From Hyphomicrobium sp. (GTDB lineage: Bacteria; Pseudomonadota; Alphaproteobacteria; Rhizobiales; Hyphomicrobiaceae), in contig JALHMJ010000008.1 in the NCBI GenBank assembly GCA_022844105.1, positions 85,151-149,150 on the forward strand: a stretch of DNA of 64,000 bases, read 5' to 3'. A model generated the notes under the pieces. The model did not search any database and had not been told where the DNA came from. It saw nothing but the letters and a program-made list of their open reading frames with translations. The position numbers were made by a program, and so were the translations under genes. Positions 50,624-59,483 of the stretch are shown here, one piece after another (within the stretch, counting starts at the first letter, position 1; every line of letters starts with the position of its first letter).

Positions 50624-52777
50624 CTATGTCGTGACGTTGACCACGACATCGCCAAATCGCCGCGTGGCGTCGACAGCCACGCCTCCATCGGATTGCAGCA
50701 AGCGAACGTCGACTATGCTGTTTCCGACCCGGATGCCACCGAGTCGAATCTCCTGCAGCATATCCGGCAATAAGGGCTGCTTGAACGTGAGAGTGTTCAT
50801 GTCGTGGTCAATCTCGAGCCCCAGGCAAGCTGAGAGCAGTGCGAACGGCGCCGCCGCCGCCCACGCTTGCGGCGAACAGGAAACTGGATAGGACACCGGT
50901 CCGCGGCCTCGACGACGGGGCATCCCGCAGAACAATTCGGGAAGACGGTTGTCCGCCTGATAGGATTGAGCGGCGTACAACCCCTCGAAGATGCGTGACG
51001 CTTCCCGCTTCATGCCATACCGCGCAAGGCCGAGCGCGATGAGGGCATTGTCGTGCGGCCAGATCGACCCGTTATGATACGACATGGGGTTATATCGCGG
51101 CATGCCGGTTGCAAGCGTTCGCACGCCCCAGCCGCTCCACATATCCGTACCCATGAGTGTGCGGCCGACACGTTGCGCTGCATAGTCGGGCGCCAAGTCG
51201 CTCATTAGCACTTGGCCAGCATTGGATGCGGTGATGCAGCAAGGGCGCTTCTCGCCGTCGAGAGCCAGGACGTAGGTGCCATGCTCGCCGTTCCAAAATC
51301 TATCATGAAAAATGGACTTGAGTGCGTTGGCGCGTGAACGGTAGCGTTCTGCCGCATCGTGATTGCCCAGCATTTCCGCCAGCTTTGCACCTTGCCCGTA
51401 GGCCTGATGGACATAGGCCTGGACTTCGACCAGCGCGATGGGTCCGTGCGCGGTGCGGCCGTCGTCATGGAACACGGCGTCGTGGCTGTCCTTCCACCCT
51501 TGATTGACGAGCCCTGTCGGCGTGCGGCGGTGGTAGGCGACGAAACCCTCGCCATCGCGATCGCCGTGATGCTCGCACCAGCCGAGGGCCGCCTGAACGT
51601 TTGGCCAGATTTGTCGGATCGTCGCACGATCACCCGTGCGACGCCAATACGCCCCCGCCAGAACCACGAACAGAGGCGTCGCATCCACGGTCCCGTAGTA
51701 GCTTCCGAACGGCACTTCCCCGGTGTTGGCCATCTCGCAGAGGCGCTGCTCGTGAACAATTTTTCCGGGCTCTGCATCCGAGAGTGGATCAACACGGGTG
51801 GCCTGGGTGGCCGCCAGATGCAGCAGGACGCCCCGGGCGATCGTGGGGTCAACCCACAGCATGAAGAGCGCAGTTATGATGCCGTCTCGGCCGAACACCG
51901 TGCTGTACCAGGGAATGCCAGCATGGGGATATAGGCCGTGTGGCGTTCGTGCGAGGAGGGTATAGACGTCGCTGGTGCAGCGGCTGATCAGCTTGTTGAA
52001 AACGCCGTTGGTCGACGCAACCGTTGCGATGCCTTGGGATTTGCGCTGCGCGTCGCGGCGCTTAGCGCGATATGCCGTGACAATTCGGCTGTCGTCGGGC
52101 CGAGACTTATCATCTGCGCATCGGACGCGGGTGACCAAAGAGGTGGTGCCGCCGGCAGGGAGTGTCAGGTCAAAGCGCGCCCGTCCCGGTGTAATCTTAT
52201 CGGGATGCGGGCGAAACGCTATTTCAGTTTTCCGGCAGACCTCGTCCAGCCCGGTGTACTCAAAAACGAACCCGTCAATGGTTGTGCGACACACGGCCGG
52301 GTGGGGAGACAGCGCCCGCGCCGTGCCCCGGACCTCGAACAGATCCTTGAAGTCGGCCTCGAATAGAACATCGAGTCGCACGTTGTGCTGGTGGACATCG
52401 TAATTCCGCAAACTGATCCGCTCGTGGCAGCACCCCGACCACAGGAACTTCGTCCTCGTTATGCCAATCAAGTCTTTCGCCATGTCGGGCATCGTCGGAT
52501 TGGCGAGGGTCGCGGTCAGCGCCGAACCGTCATCATCATGGATAGACGACAGCAGCAGTGGCACCCTGTCGGCATCAAGGCGTAGGTCCCATCGCGATAC
52601 ATAGCGCGTATCGTTGAAATACAAGCCTTCCGGTGAGTTCCGCCGCCGTCCGCAGTCACCCCAATGATCGAAGACCGCGAAGAGATCATCGTGTTTGAGA
52701 ACCTTGGGCGGTTGGGCTGTCAGCGATGCAGCCGCACCGATATCAAATGTCTCGGGGTCACCATCAACGACATTCAT
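50624..52777 (-). CDS. Amylo-alpha-1,6-glucosidase-like glycogen debranching enzyme
   Basis: A 717-residue protein with an N-terminal beta-sandwich domain (LFAVFDHWGDCGRRRNSPEG, LYFNDTRYVSRWDL) and a C-terminal (alpha/alpha)6 barrel: GIPWYSTVFGRDGIITALFM, NQGWKDSHDAVFHDDGR, then YNPMSYHNGSIWPHDNALIA. These match amylo-1,6-glucosidase/GDE-like proteins. It lies 14 bases downstream of a GT4 gene on the same strand, so the two form an operon for alpha-glucan or trehalose-type sugars. Confidence 0.88.
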   Translation of the reverse strand: MNVVDGDPETFDIGAAASLTAQPPKVLKHDDLFAVFDHWGDCGRRRNSPEGLYFNDTRYVSRWDLRLDADRVPLLLSSIHDDDGSALTATLANPTMPDMAKDLIGITRTKFLWSGCCHERISLRNYDVHQHNVRLDVLFEADFKDLFEVRGTARALSPHPAVCRTTIDGFVFEYTGLDEVCRKTEIAFRPHPDKITPGRARFDLTLPAGGTTSLVTRVRCADDKSRPDDSRIVTAYRAKRRDAQRKSQGIATVASTNGVFNKLISRCTSDVYTLLARTPHGLYPHAGIPWYSTVFGRDGIITALFMLWVDPTIARGVLLHLAATQATRVDPLSDAEPGKIVHEQRLCEMANTGEVPFGSYYGTVDATPLFVVLAGAYWRRTGDRATIRQIWPNVQAALGWCEHHGDRDGEGFVAYHRRTPTGLVNQGWKDSHDAVFHDDGRTAHGPIALVEVQAYVHQAYGQGAKLAEMLGNHDAAERYRSRANALKSIFHDRFWNGEHGTYVLALDGEKRPCCITASNAGQVLMSDLAPDYAAQRVGRTLMGTDMWSGWGVRTLATGMPRYNPMSYHNGSIWPHDNALIALGLARYGMKREASRIFEGLYAAQSYQADNRLPELFCGMPRRRGRGPVSYPVSCSPQAWAAAAPFALLSACLGLEIDHDMNTLTFKQPLLPDMLQEIRLGGIRVGNSIVDVRLLQSDGGVAVDATRRFGDVVVNVTT

Positions 52778-52791
52778 TTTACCACCGGGAA

Positions 52792-53877
52792 TCAGGCGAC
52801 AGCCAAGTCTTCCGGCTCAGAAGTGCCAACGGTTGCGCGCCCTTTTACCGTGCCGGCCGAACGAAGCGAAGTATAGGCCTCTTCGTAACGCTCGGCCATG
52901 GTTGCAACCGTGAAACGGCTCTCGAATTCATCGCGGACCATGCGTCGGTCGAGACGATCGATGGAACGCACCATGTCAACCGCTCCCTCGATGGAGTCAA
53001 CGATGTAGCCCGATACCCCGTGTCGAATGACCTCCGGAACACTTCCATTTTTCCACGCGATCACCGGAGTGCCGGCGGACATCGCTTCGATCATCACGAG
53101 GCCGAAGGGCTCTGGCCAGTCGATAGGAAATAGCAACGCTTTTGCACCACCGACAAATGCCGGCTTGTCGGTTTCCGAGATTTCGCCAATGAACTCGACC
53201 AATGGATGTTCCATAAGTGGCTTGATCACGTCGGCGAAGTAGCCCTCATCGACGTGGTCGATCTTTGCGGCGATTTTCAACGGCATACCTGCCTTGATCG
53301 CGATTTCGATAGCGCGGTCTGGTCGCTTTTCTGGAGAAATGCGGCCAATGAATGCAAGGTAGTCTTGCGGGTTGTTTGAAAACGGTATGCCATCGGCAGG
53401 TAGCCCGTGCGGAATGTTGGCCAGCCAGCGAACTGTCTTTGGCATGGGTTCGCGCTGCTTCTGGGAAATCGATACCAGCGGCATTTGCGGGAAGGCTCGG
53501 TAGACGGGCTGATAATCGCTGATGTCGAGGCGCCCGTGCAAGGTCGTAACAGTCTTGCTGCACAGTTCCTCAAACACGGGATATTGAATGAGATCGAGGT
53601 GAAAGTGGACGATGTCGAAGTCCGCCACCAGTCGTTTGACCTGCTGCAGTGCCACGAGATGCATGGGGAGGTGATCTTTGATGCCCGATAGCCTCAGGGC
53701 CTGTGGGCACAGCGACACCAGCCGAGCGGAGGTTTGAGAGTCACCGCTCGCAAAGAGCGTGACCTCATGCCCTCGGCGAACCAACTCTTCCGTCAACCAC
53801 GATACTACCCGCTCTGTCCCTCCATAAAGCTTTGGCGGGACTGCCTCGGATAAGGGGGCGACTTGCGCAATCCGCAT
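52792..53877 (-). CDS. Family 4 glycosyltransferase
   Basis: A 361-residue GT-B enzyme: N-terminal MRIAQVAPLSEAVPPKLYGG with TERVVSWLTEELVRRGHEVT, an acceptor domain, then the nucleotide-sugar part AFIGRISPEKRPDRAIEIA, FPIDWPEPFGLVMIEAMSAG (E-x7-E motif) and GTPVIAWKNGSVPEV. ATG 53877 follows GGAGATC. The donor is probably a UDP- or ADP-sugar, unknown. It precedes the debranching gene in the same operon and is divergent from the GH15 gene. Confidence 0.9.
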   Translation of the reverse strand: MRIAQVAPLSEAVPPKLYGGTERVVSWLTEELVRRGHEVTLFASGDSQTSARLVSLCPQALRLSGIKDHLPMHLVALQQVKRLVADFDIVHFHLDLIQYPVFEELCSKTVTTLHGRLDISDYQPVYRAFPQMPLVSISQKQREPMPKTVRWLANIPHGLPADGIPFSNNPQDYLAFIGRISPEKRPDRAIEIAIKAGMPLKIAAKIDHVDEGYFADVIKPLMEHPLVEFIGEISETDKPAFVGGAKALLFPIDWPEPFGLVMIEAMSAGTPVIAWKNGSVPEVIRHGVSGYIVDSIEGAVDMVRSIDRLDRRMVRDEFESRFTVATMAERYEEAYTSLRSAGTVKGRATVGTSEPEDLAVA

Positions 53878-54133
53878 AAAGATCTCCCGACAACATCCCC
53901 GGCTAAACGACATGGCCACTGTTAAGGTTCCGTATCGCCGCATGCGAATTGCCTGACAGGCGGGTCACTCGCGATCGCGATACCGGTGTCTAGAACACAG
54001 GTGCTACAACTGCGCCGTGCCGGATGCCACGAACCACTTGCCGTGCTGCACGTTTCGCAATGCGAAGCATCGCACGCACGGGTTAGATCGGCGCGCATGC
54101 ATGCAACGATGGGTCGGGTCGGACCGCTTCTGA

Positions 54134-55936
54134 GTGCTCAAGGACATTGAGGGTAAGATTTTGGATCTCGCGCTGGTAGGCAACTGCAGTATTGCCGCTC
54201 TGATCGATCGCGAAGCTTGCATCGTTTGGTACTGCCTGCCTCGGTTTGACGGCGATCCCGTTTTTCACAAGCTGTTGGGTGCGCCTTTGGGCCGTCCAAC
54301 GGATGGTGTGTTCTCCATCAAGATGGAGGACGTGCACGAGGTCGAACAGTCATACATCGAGAATACCGCCATCGTGCGGACCGTTTTGAGGGGGGCGAGT
54401 GGAGCCGTCGAGATCATTGACTTTGCTCCGCGGTACGAATCGCGTGGACGTGCCTATCGGCCGCAAACTCTCGTTCGAACCATACGCCCCATATCTGGCA
54501 CGCCACGCATTGCAGTTTTGGTACGTCCCAGCTTTGAATACGGGGCGCTTGAACCCGAGATTACATATGGCTCCAACCATATCCGCTACGTTGGCCCGCG
54601 TTTTACAGTGCGTCTGACGACAGATGCACCCATCGATTACATTCTTGGCGGCACGACATTCAATTTGCACGAACCCATGAACTTTGTGCTCGGCCCGGAT
54701 GAGTCGCTGACGGATTCGGTCAGCGCGTTCGCGAGGTTTGAATTTGAGCACACGGAGTTCTACTGGCGAGCATGGGTTCATCGCTTGGCCATTCCGTTCG
54801 AATGGCAAGAAGCCGTTATCCGTGCCGCAATCACGCTCAAACTTTGCACCTACGAGCCGACAGGCGCGATCGTCGCTGCGGTGACGACGAGTATACCTGA
54901 AGCGCCACATAGTCAGAGGAACTGGGACTATCGCTATTGTTGGCTAAGAGATTCATATTTCGTCGTGCGGGCTCTGAACAGTCTTTCGGCTGTGCGAACC
55001 ATGGAGAATTACTTCCGCTGGCTCATGAATGTCGTGGCAACAACCAACGGCGGGCATATCCAGCCGGTGTATGGCGTCGGATTGGAAAGCGATTTGACTG
55101 AACACATCGTCTCGAGCCTGCAAGGATACCGCGGCATGTGGCCGGTTCGTCGAGGCAATCAGGCATACCAGCATTTTCAGCACGACTCCTATGGGAATGT
55201 CGTCCTGGGGGCGACGCAGGCCTTTCTAGATCGCAGATTGCTACACCAGCCGAGTGTGATCGAATTCAAGCTGCTGGAGCGAGCGGGACTTCAGTCGATG
55301 GAACTTTACGACAAGCCGGATGCGGGCATGTGGGAGCTCCGTTTCAGCGCCAAAATTCATACAACATCCAGTCTCATGTGCTGGGCCGCGTGCGACCGCC
55401 TTGCGCGGATTGCCTATCATATCGGTCTGCACGATCGCTACGCATATTGGCGAGAACGAGCCGAGGCGATGCAGGCGGTCATTTTGCAGCGCGCATGGTC
55501 GGAGAAGCGTCAGTCGTTCGTCGAGTGTTTCGAAGGCCAGACTCTCGATGCTGGAGTTCTACTTATGGCAGAGGTTGGCTTCATAGACCCGAAAGATCCT
55601 CGCTTTGTCTCGACGCTCTCCGTATTAGAAAAGACCCTCGGGCGGGGCGCGTTCATGATGAGGTACGAGGCTCCGGATGATTTTGGTCCTCCAAACACCG
55701 CTTTTAACATTTGTGCCTTCTGGCGAGTCACGGCGCTGGCGCGTTCCGGGCGGCAGGAAGATGCTCGCTCCATATTTGAGACGTTGCTTGCAAGCCGCAA
55801 TCACGTCGGCCTTATGTCTGAAGATATTAAGCCCGATACGGGTGAAGCATGGGGCAACTTCCCGCAGACCTATTCGATGGTCGGTATCATCAACGCGGCA
55901 CGGCTGCTGTCGTCTTCGTGGGACGTGGAGATATGA
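54134..55936 (+). CDS. GH15 family glucoamylase/trehalase-like protein
   Basis: A 600-residue protein starting at GTG 54134. The N-terminal domain reads LALVGNCSIAALIDREACIV followed by WYCLPRFDGDPVF; the (alpha/alpha)6 catalytic domain has RNWDYRYCWLRDSYFVVRAL, YDKPDAGMWELR and LMSEDIKPDTGEAWGNFPQT, which hold the likely Glu acids. GH15 bacterial members hydrolyse alpha-glucans or trehalose. The stop overlaps the glucokinase gene by ATGA, giving a pathway of glucose release and phosphorylation. Confidence 0.9.
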   Translation: MLKDIEGKILDLALVGNCSIAALIDREACIVWYCLPRFDGDPVFHKLLGAPLGRPTDGVFSIKMEDVHEVEQSYIENTAIVRTVLRGASGAVEIIDFAPRYESRGRAYRPQTLVRTIRPISGTPRIAVLVRPSFEYGALEPEITYGSNHIRYVGPRFTVRLTTDAPIDYILGGTTFNLHEPMNFVLGPDESLTDSVSAFARFEFEHTEFYWRAWVHRLAIPFEWQEAVIRAAITLKLCTYEPTGAIVAAVTTSIPEAPHSQRNWDYRYCWLRDSYFVVRALNSLSAVRTMENYFRWLMNVVATTNGGHIQPVYGVGLESDLTEHIVSSLQGYRGMWPVRRGNQAYQHFQHDSYGNVVLGATQAFLDRRLLHQPSVIEFKLLERAGLQSMELYDKPDAGMWELRFSAKIHTTSSLMCWAACDRLARIAYHIGLHDRYAYWRERAEAMQAVILQRAWSEKRQSFVECFEGQTLDAGVLLMAEVGFIDPKDPRFVSTLSVLEKTLGRGAFMMRYEAPDDFGPPNTAFNICAFWRVTALARSGRQEDARSIFETLLASRNHVGLMSEDIKPDTGEAWGNFPQTYSMVGIINAARLLSSSWDVEI

Positions 55937-56796
55937 CAAGTTGGTGTATCGTTTGCGACGTCGGCGGCACGAATATTCGCATCGCACGCAGCGACGGACC
56001 AAAGCAGTTGAGTCATTTGAGCTTGGAAGCGACCGCGCGCTGCACCTCGTTGCCGGAGGCGTTGCAGCAATTCTGGCTGCAATTCGATGATCGCGAGAGT
56101 TTGCTGGGCGCCGCAATTGCTGCTGCCGGCCCAGTGGAGTCGGGGAGCGTCACGCTTACAAATGGTCCCTTGACGATAGAGCGCGATGCCGTCAGCGCCG
56201 TAATTGGCGGCAGGCCGGTCGCGCTGTTCAATGATCTGGAGGCGACCGCGTACGCCGTGCCTTTGCTGACTTCAGAAGACCTCCTACCAGTTGTGGCGGT
56301 GTCAAACCCGACTAGCGGACCCCGCCTCGTCGTGAACGTCGGGACAGGCTTCGGCGCTGCCCTCTTGCTTCAAACGACCACCGGTTGGCAGTCGGTCGCG
56401 ACGGAAGCCGGGCACGTGACGTTAGGAGTTTTGGAGCAGCGGGGCAGTATTGAGCACACCACATCGGGTGCCGTGTCAGTCGAAGACAGAATTTCTGGCT
56501 TGGCTCTAAGCGCCGCGACCAGCCAGCCGTTTGACCAGACCGCATTCTCATTGGAATTCGGCGAACTGTTCGGGGGCGTTTGTGGCAACTTCGTATTGGC
56601 GACCGGCGCTTGGGGCGGAGTCAATCTCTGCGGCAGTGTGGCATCGGCCTGGTGCCGAGCGGGTGAGTTTGCGTCTTTTACGGCTGCCTTTCGCGACAAG
56701 GGCCGGATGTCGAAGCGAATGGAATGTGTTCCGGTCAGCGAGATCGTCCTGCCTCAGCCGGCGCTGATCGGTTTAACCTTCGTCAGGCAATTCTAA
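55933..56796 (+). CDS. glk: Glucokinase
   Basis: A 287-residue ASKHA kinase of the Glk family. It has CIVCDVGGTNIRIARSDG (phosphate loop), FNDLEATAYAVPLL with the catalytic Asp, VVNVGTGFGAALL and TEAGHVTLG, then GGVNLCGSVA. It phosphorylates glucose to glucose 6-phosphate, probably from the GH15 product. ATG 55933 overlaps the GH15 stop. It converges with the phosphofructokinase gene, 14 bases apart. Confidence 0.9.
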   Translation: MTSWCIVCDVGGTNIRIARSDGPKQLSHLSLEATARCTSLPEALQQFWLQFDDRESLLGAAIAAAGPVESGSVTLTNGPLTIERDAVSAVIGGRPVALFNDLEATAYAVPLLTSEDLLPVVAVSNPTSGPRLVVNVGTGFGAALLLQTTTGWQSVATEAGHVTLGVLEQRGSIEHTTSGAVSVEDRISGLALSAATSQPFDQTAFSLEFGELFGGVCGNFVLATGAWGGVNLCGSVASAWCRAGEFASFTAAFRDKGRMSKRMECVPVSEIVLPQPALIGLTFVRQF

Positions 56797-56810
56797 AAAG
56801 TCGAAATGCA

Positions 56811-58088
56811 CTAAAGTTCAAATGGCTCCAGCCGCTTTGGCACACATTTGTTCATCAACGTAGCAAATTGCGGCAAACCGTTCTCGTAGGGTGGATAGTC
56901 TTCGCCCTGAATCAGGGGCAGCAGATATGCGCGGCACGCACTGGTAATGCCGAATCCGTCTGCAGAAATGAATTCTCGCGGCAATAGCTTCTCAACGTTG
57001 GCAACATGTGCGAGGGACACCTTCCCGATTGTCCAGGTATAGGGCTCGCCGCATGTCCGCACGATCGCCGGCATGATCGCGTTCTCACCCGCGATTGCCA
57101 TTTCGACGGCCGCCTTGCCTACCGCGTAGGCCTGATCGACGTCCGTGCGAGATGCAACGTGGCGCGCTGAACGCTGGAGGTAGTCAGCAACTGCCCAATG
57201 GCATTTGTACCCAAGGGCTGAACTCAGCATTCGGGCGACGACGGGAGCAGCCCCACCCAATTGCTTGTGCCCAAACGCATCGCTTGTACCCTGGTCAGCG
57301 AGGAACCGACCATCTGCTCGCCTGGCGCCTTCCGAGACAATAACTGTGCAATAGTCGTAGCTGTCGACCATAGCTTTGACCCTGGCGATGAACCGGGCGC
57401 TGTCGAACGCGATCTCGGGGAAAACGATTGCGATTGGAAGGTCGTTGTTTTCATCGGCCGCCAAAGCGCCCGCTGCAGCAATCCATCCAGCGTGGCGTCC
57501 CATAACTTCAAAGACAAAGACTTTCGTAGATGAGCGCGACATCGAGCGCACATCGAAGGAAGCTTCTCGCGTCGACACCGCAACATATTTGGCTACAGAA
57601 CCAAAGCCGGGGCAGGTGTCCGTGCCAAATAAATCGTTGTCGATGGTTTTCGGAATGAGGACCGATCGAAGCGGGTAGCCCACCCTCTCTGCAAACTGCG
57701 AGATCTTAATGCAGGTGTCGGCGGAATCCCCGCCACCGTTATATAAGAAATAGCCAATATCGTGAGCCTTACAAACGGCGATCAGACGCTCGTATGAGCG
57801 CCTGTCGCCTTCGAAATCCTTGAGCTTGAAGCGGCACGAACCAAACGCACCCGCTGGTGTGTGGCGCAGAGCAGCGATCGCATCGTTCCTCTCTTCGGTG
57901 GTATCGATTAAGTCCTCATTTAACGCACCGATGATCCCGTTGCGCCCCGCGAAAAGCTTGCCAATCTTGGCGCTTTGCTGCCGTGCAGCTTCGATTACAC
58001 CACAGGCCGAGGCATTGATGACTGCGGTAACACCACCGGATTGTCCGTAAAAAGCATTTTGCCGCAAATGTGGTATCCTTCCGATCAT
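56811..58088 (-). CDS. 6-phosphofructokinase, PPi-dependent type
   Basis: A 425-residue PfkA-family enzyme from ATG 58088 (MIGRIPHLRQNAFYGQSGG); upstream frame residues lack family character. It shows YFLYNGGGDSADTC, PKTIDNDLFGTDTCPGFGS and MGRHAGWIAAAGALA. The PKTIDND motif and GGGDS form mark pyrophosphate-dependent enzymes, which run reversibly. With glucokinase and GH15 it completes a sugar-to-fructose-bisphosphate module. Confidence 0.88.
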   Translation of the reverse strand: MIGRIPHLRQNAFYGQSGGVTAVINASACGVIEAARQQSAKIGKLFAGRNGIIGALNEDLIDTTEERNDAIAALRHTPAGAFGSCRFKLKDFEGDRRSYERLIAVCKAHDIGYFLYNGGGDSADTCIKISQFAERVGYPLRSVLIPKTIDNDLFGTDTCPGFGSVAKYVAVSTREASFDVRSMSRSSTKVFVFEVMGRHAGWIAAAGALAADENNDLPIAIVFPEIAFDSARFIARVKAMVDSYDYCTVIVSEGARRADGRFLADQGTSDAFGHKQLGGAAPVVARMLSSALGYKCHWAVADYLQRSARHVASRTDVDQAYAVGKAAVEMAIAGENAIMPAIVRTCGEPYTWTIGKVSLAHVANVEKLLPREFISADGFGITSACRAYLLPLIQGEDYPPYENGLPQFATLMNKCVPKRLEPFEL

Positions 58089-58576
58089 CGGACGTTCGAC
58101 CAATGGGCTTCCTTGATTTGCTTCCAGGCCCCGTGTTGAAAAGAGACACGAAAGGTATCGACAGCATTCTTGGGACGGCGACGCCACCTCTCAAATAATT
58201 GTAGCACGCGCAGATCTCAATCGCTGCAGCAGGATGCGAACCGGAACGACAGTTTTAAAGGTGCGAACGTCTAATTCGTTGACAAGAACCGTGGGCGCGG
58301 TTTGTGCGCGCGAAGCAGCTTTGTTGGCTGATGCACCTGGACACAAACGAACACGGTCAGCGACTCGATCATGGTGTCGCTGTGAATGCGGGGTTCATGC
58401 GTTACGAGCGCTTCGCCAAGCATTCGTTCGAATACAAAATTCGGTGAGTCTAGCTCACCATTCAAACTAAAATGTCGGAACGGCTAGGCCTTAAATGCGT
58501 TCATTATGATGTGCTGGCGACTAGAGCACACGTACAGCACACATAATAATCATGAAACAATTTGGAGGATCACCCG
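58089..58576. other. Gap without a supported gene
   Basis: About 490 bases between the divergent phosphofructokinase and EF-hand genes. A plus-strand frame at 58234-58470 is open but Arg/Cys-rich and unconvincing. An AT-rich stretch with two AGCACAC copies near 58525-58545 precedes the EF-hand gene and may contain its promoter. Confidence 0.5.
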
Positions 58577-58912
58577 ATGAAACCAACCATGCTTGCGGCT
58601 ATTACCGCAATCTGTCTCGGCGCAACCGCTGCGGCTGCACAGACAACAGCCCCTGCTAATCCTTCGCCCGCTGCGGGTTCCGTCAAACTCAGCCAAAGTG
58701 AATGCACGAGCCTCTGGCAGAAGGCAAACAGTTCGGGTGCCACTGGTTTGACGAAGTCGCAGTCAGCAGCATATGTAAGTGACTTCAAAGCCGCCAACCC
58801 CGACGGCGATGCCACCATTGATCAAAACGAGTGGATGGCAGCCTGTAACAAGGGACTTGTTAGAAGCTCGTCGGGCAGCGGAGCATCGAGTGGCTCGTCC
58901 GGGTCCAACTGA
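58577..58912 (+). CDS. Secreted EF-hand-like protein
   Basis: A 111-residue exported protein: signal peptide MKPTMLAAITAICLGATAAAA, a helix with two Cys-containing regions, and one EF-hand loop NPDGDATIDQNEW whose acidic residues fall at positions 1, 3, 5, 9 and 12. The tail is Ser/Gly-rich. ATG 58577 follows TTTGGAGGAT. It probably binds calcium in the periplasm; role unknown. Confidence 0.78.
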   Translation: MKPTMLAAITAICLGATAAAAQTTAPANPSPAAGSVKLSQSECTSLWQKANSSGATGLTKSQSAAYVSDFKAANPDGDATIDQNEWMAACNKGLVRSSSGSGASSGSSGSN

Positions 58913-58996
58913 TCGAAGGGTTCGTAAGTTTTCCACCACATATCCCTTTGCCAATGTGCAAAGACCTGATGAACCGAACGAAATTACGCGACCTCA

Positions 58997-59332
58997 TCAC
59001 TTCGCTGTCCTCAAGGACATGATGTAGGCAATGACATCTCGGAGTTCGCTGTTGGTGAACGACACCTTCGGCATTGCGGGATGTGGGAAGATGATCGCTC
59101 CGGCTAAACGCTCTTGAGATTGATCGGGCTTGTTAGCGATGGAGTAAAAGCTGGAAATATCAGACTTGGCGATGTTGCCCCGGCTGGCATCCACAATGTG
59201 ACAAGTCGAGCAAAGGCTCTCCGCTATTTCCCTTCCTCTGCCGGGGTCAGTGACAACCGACTGTGCTAAGGCGGGACTTGTTACAGCAGTTGCCATCAAC
59301 GCCGTGGCCACGTGTGTCTTCCATTTTCTCAT
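58997..59332 (-). CDS. Small monoheme cytochrome c
   Basis: A 111-residue periplasmic protein: signal MRKWKTHVATALMATAVTSP ending ALAQ, heme site CSTCHIVD, and a likely axial Met in HPAMPKVSFTNSELRDVIAY. ATG 59332 is preceded by AGGGAGAGA. The C-terminal helix is closely matched by an upstream fragment of a second copy (59392-59467), so a tandem cytochrome pair once existed. Confidence 0.88.
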   Translation of the reverse strand: MRKWKTHVATALMATAVTSPALAQSVVTDPGRGREIAESLCSTCHIVDASRGNIAKSDISSFYSIANKPDQSQERLAGAIIFPHPAMPKVSFTNSELRDVIAYIMSLRTAK

Positions 59333-59391
59333 TACTATTCTCTCCCTAGCCGAAAAAGCCGCCAGACAGTGGTGCTGCGTTGAAGTCAGTC

Positions 59392-59467
59392 CGGTGTTTC
59401 GCAGCGGCATGATATAGGCAATGGTGCTTCTAAGCTCTTCGTTAGTGAATGGCACGTTTGGCATATG
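59392..59467 (-). pseudogene. C-terminal fragment of a second cytochrome c
   Basis: The minus-strand frame reads MPNVPFTNEELRSTIAYIMP-LRNTG, a near copy of MPKVSFTNSELRDVIAYIMS-LRTAK at the end of the adjacent cytochrome. The heme-binding part is absent, and homology ends near 59470, where the Nramp-like gene begins on the other strand. It is a remnant left at a recombination junction. Confidence 0.75.
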
Positions 59468-59483
59468 TAGAGGCGGCCGCGGA

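Noticed and set aside
58234..58470. A 78-codon frame between the phosphofructokinase and EF-hand genes
   Set aside because: Arg/Cys-rich, without start context or recognisable pattern; probably chance.
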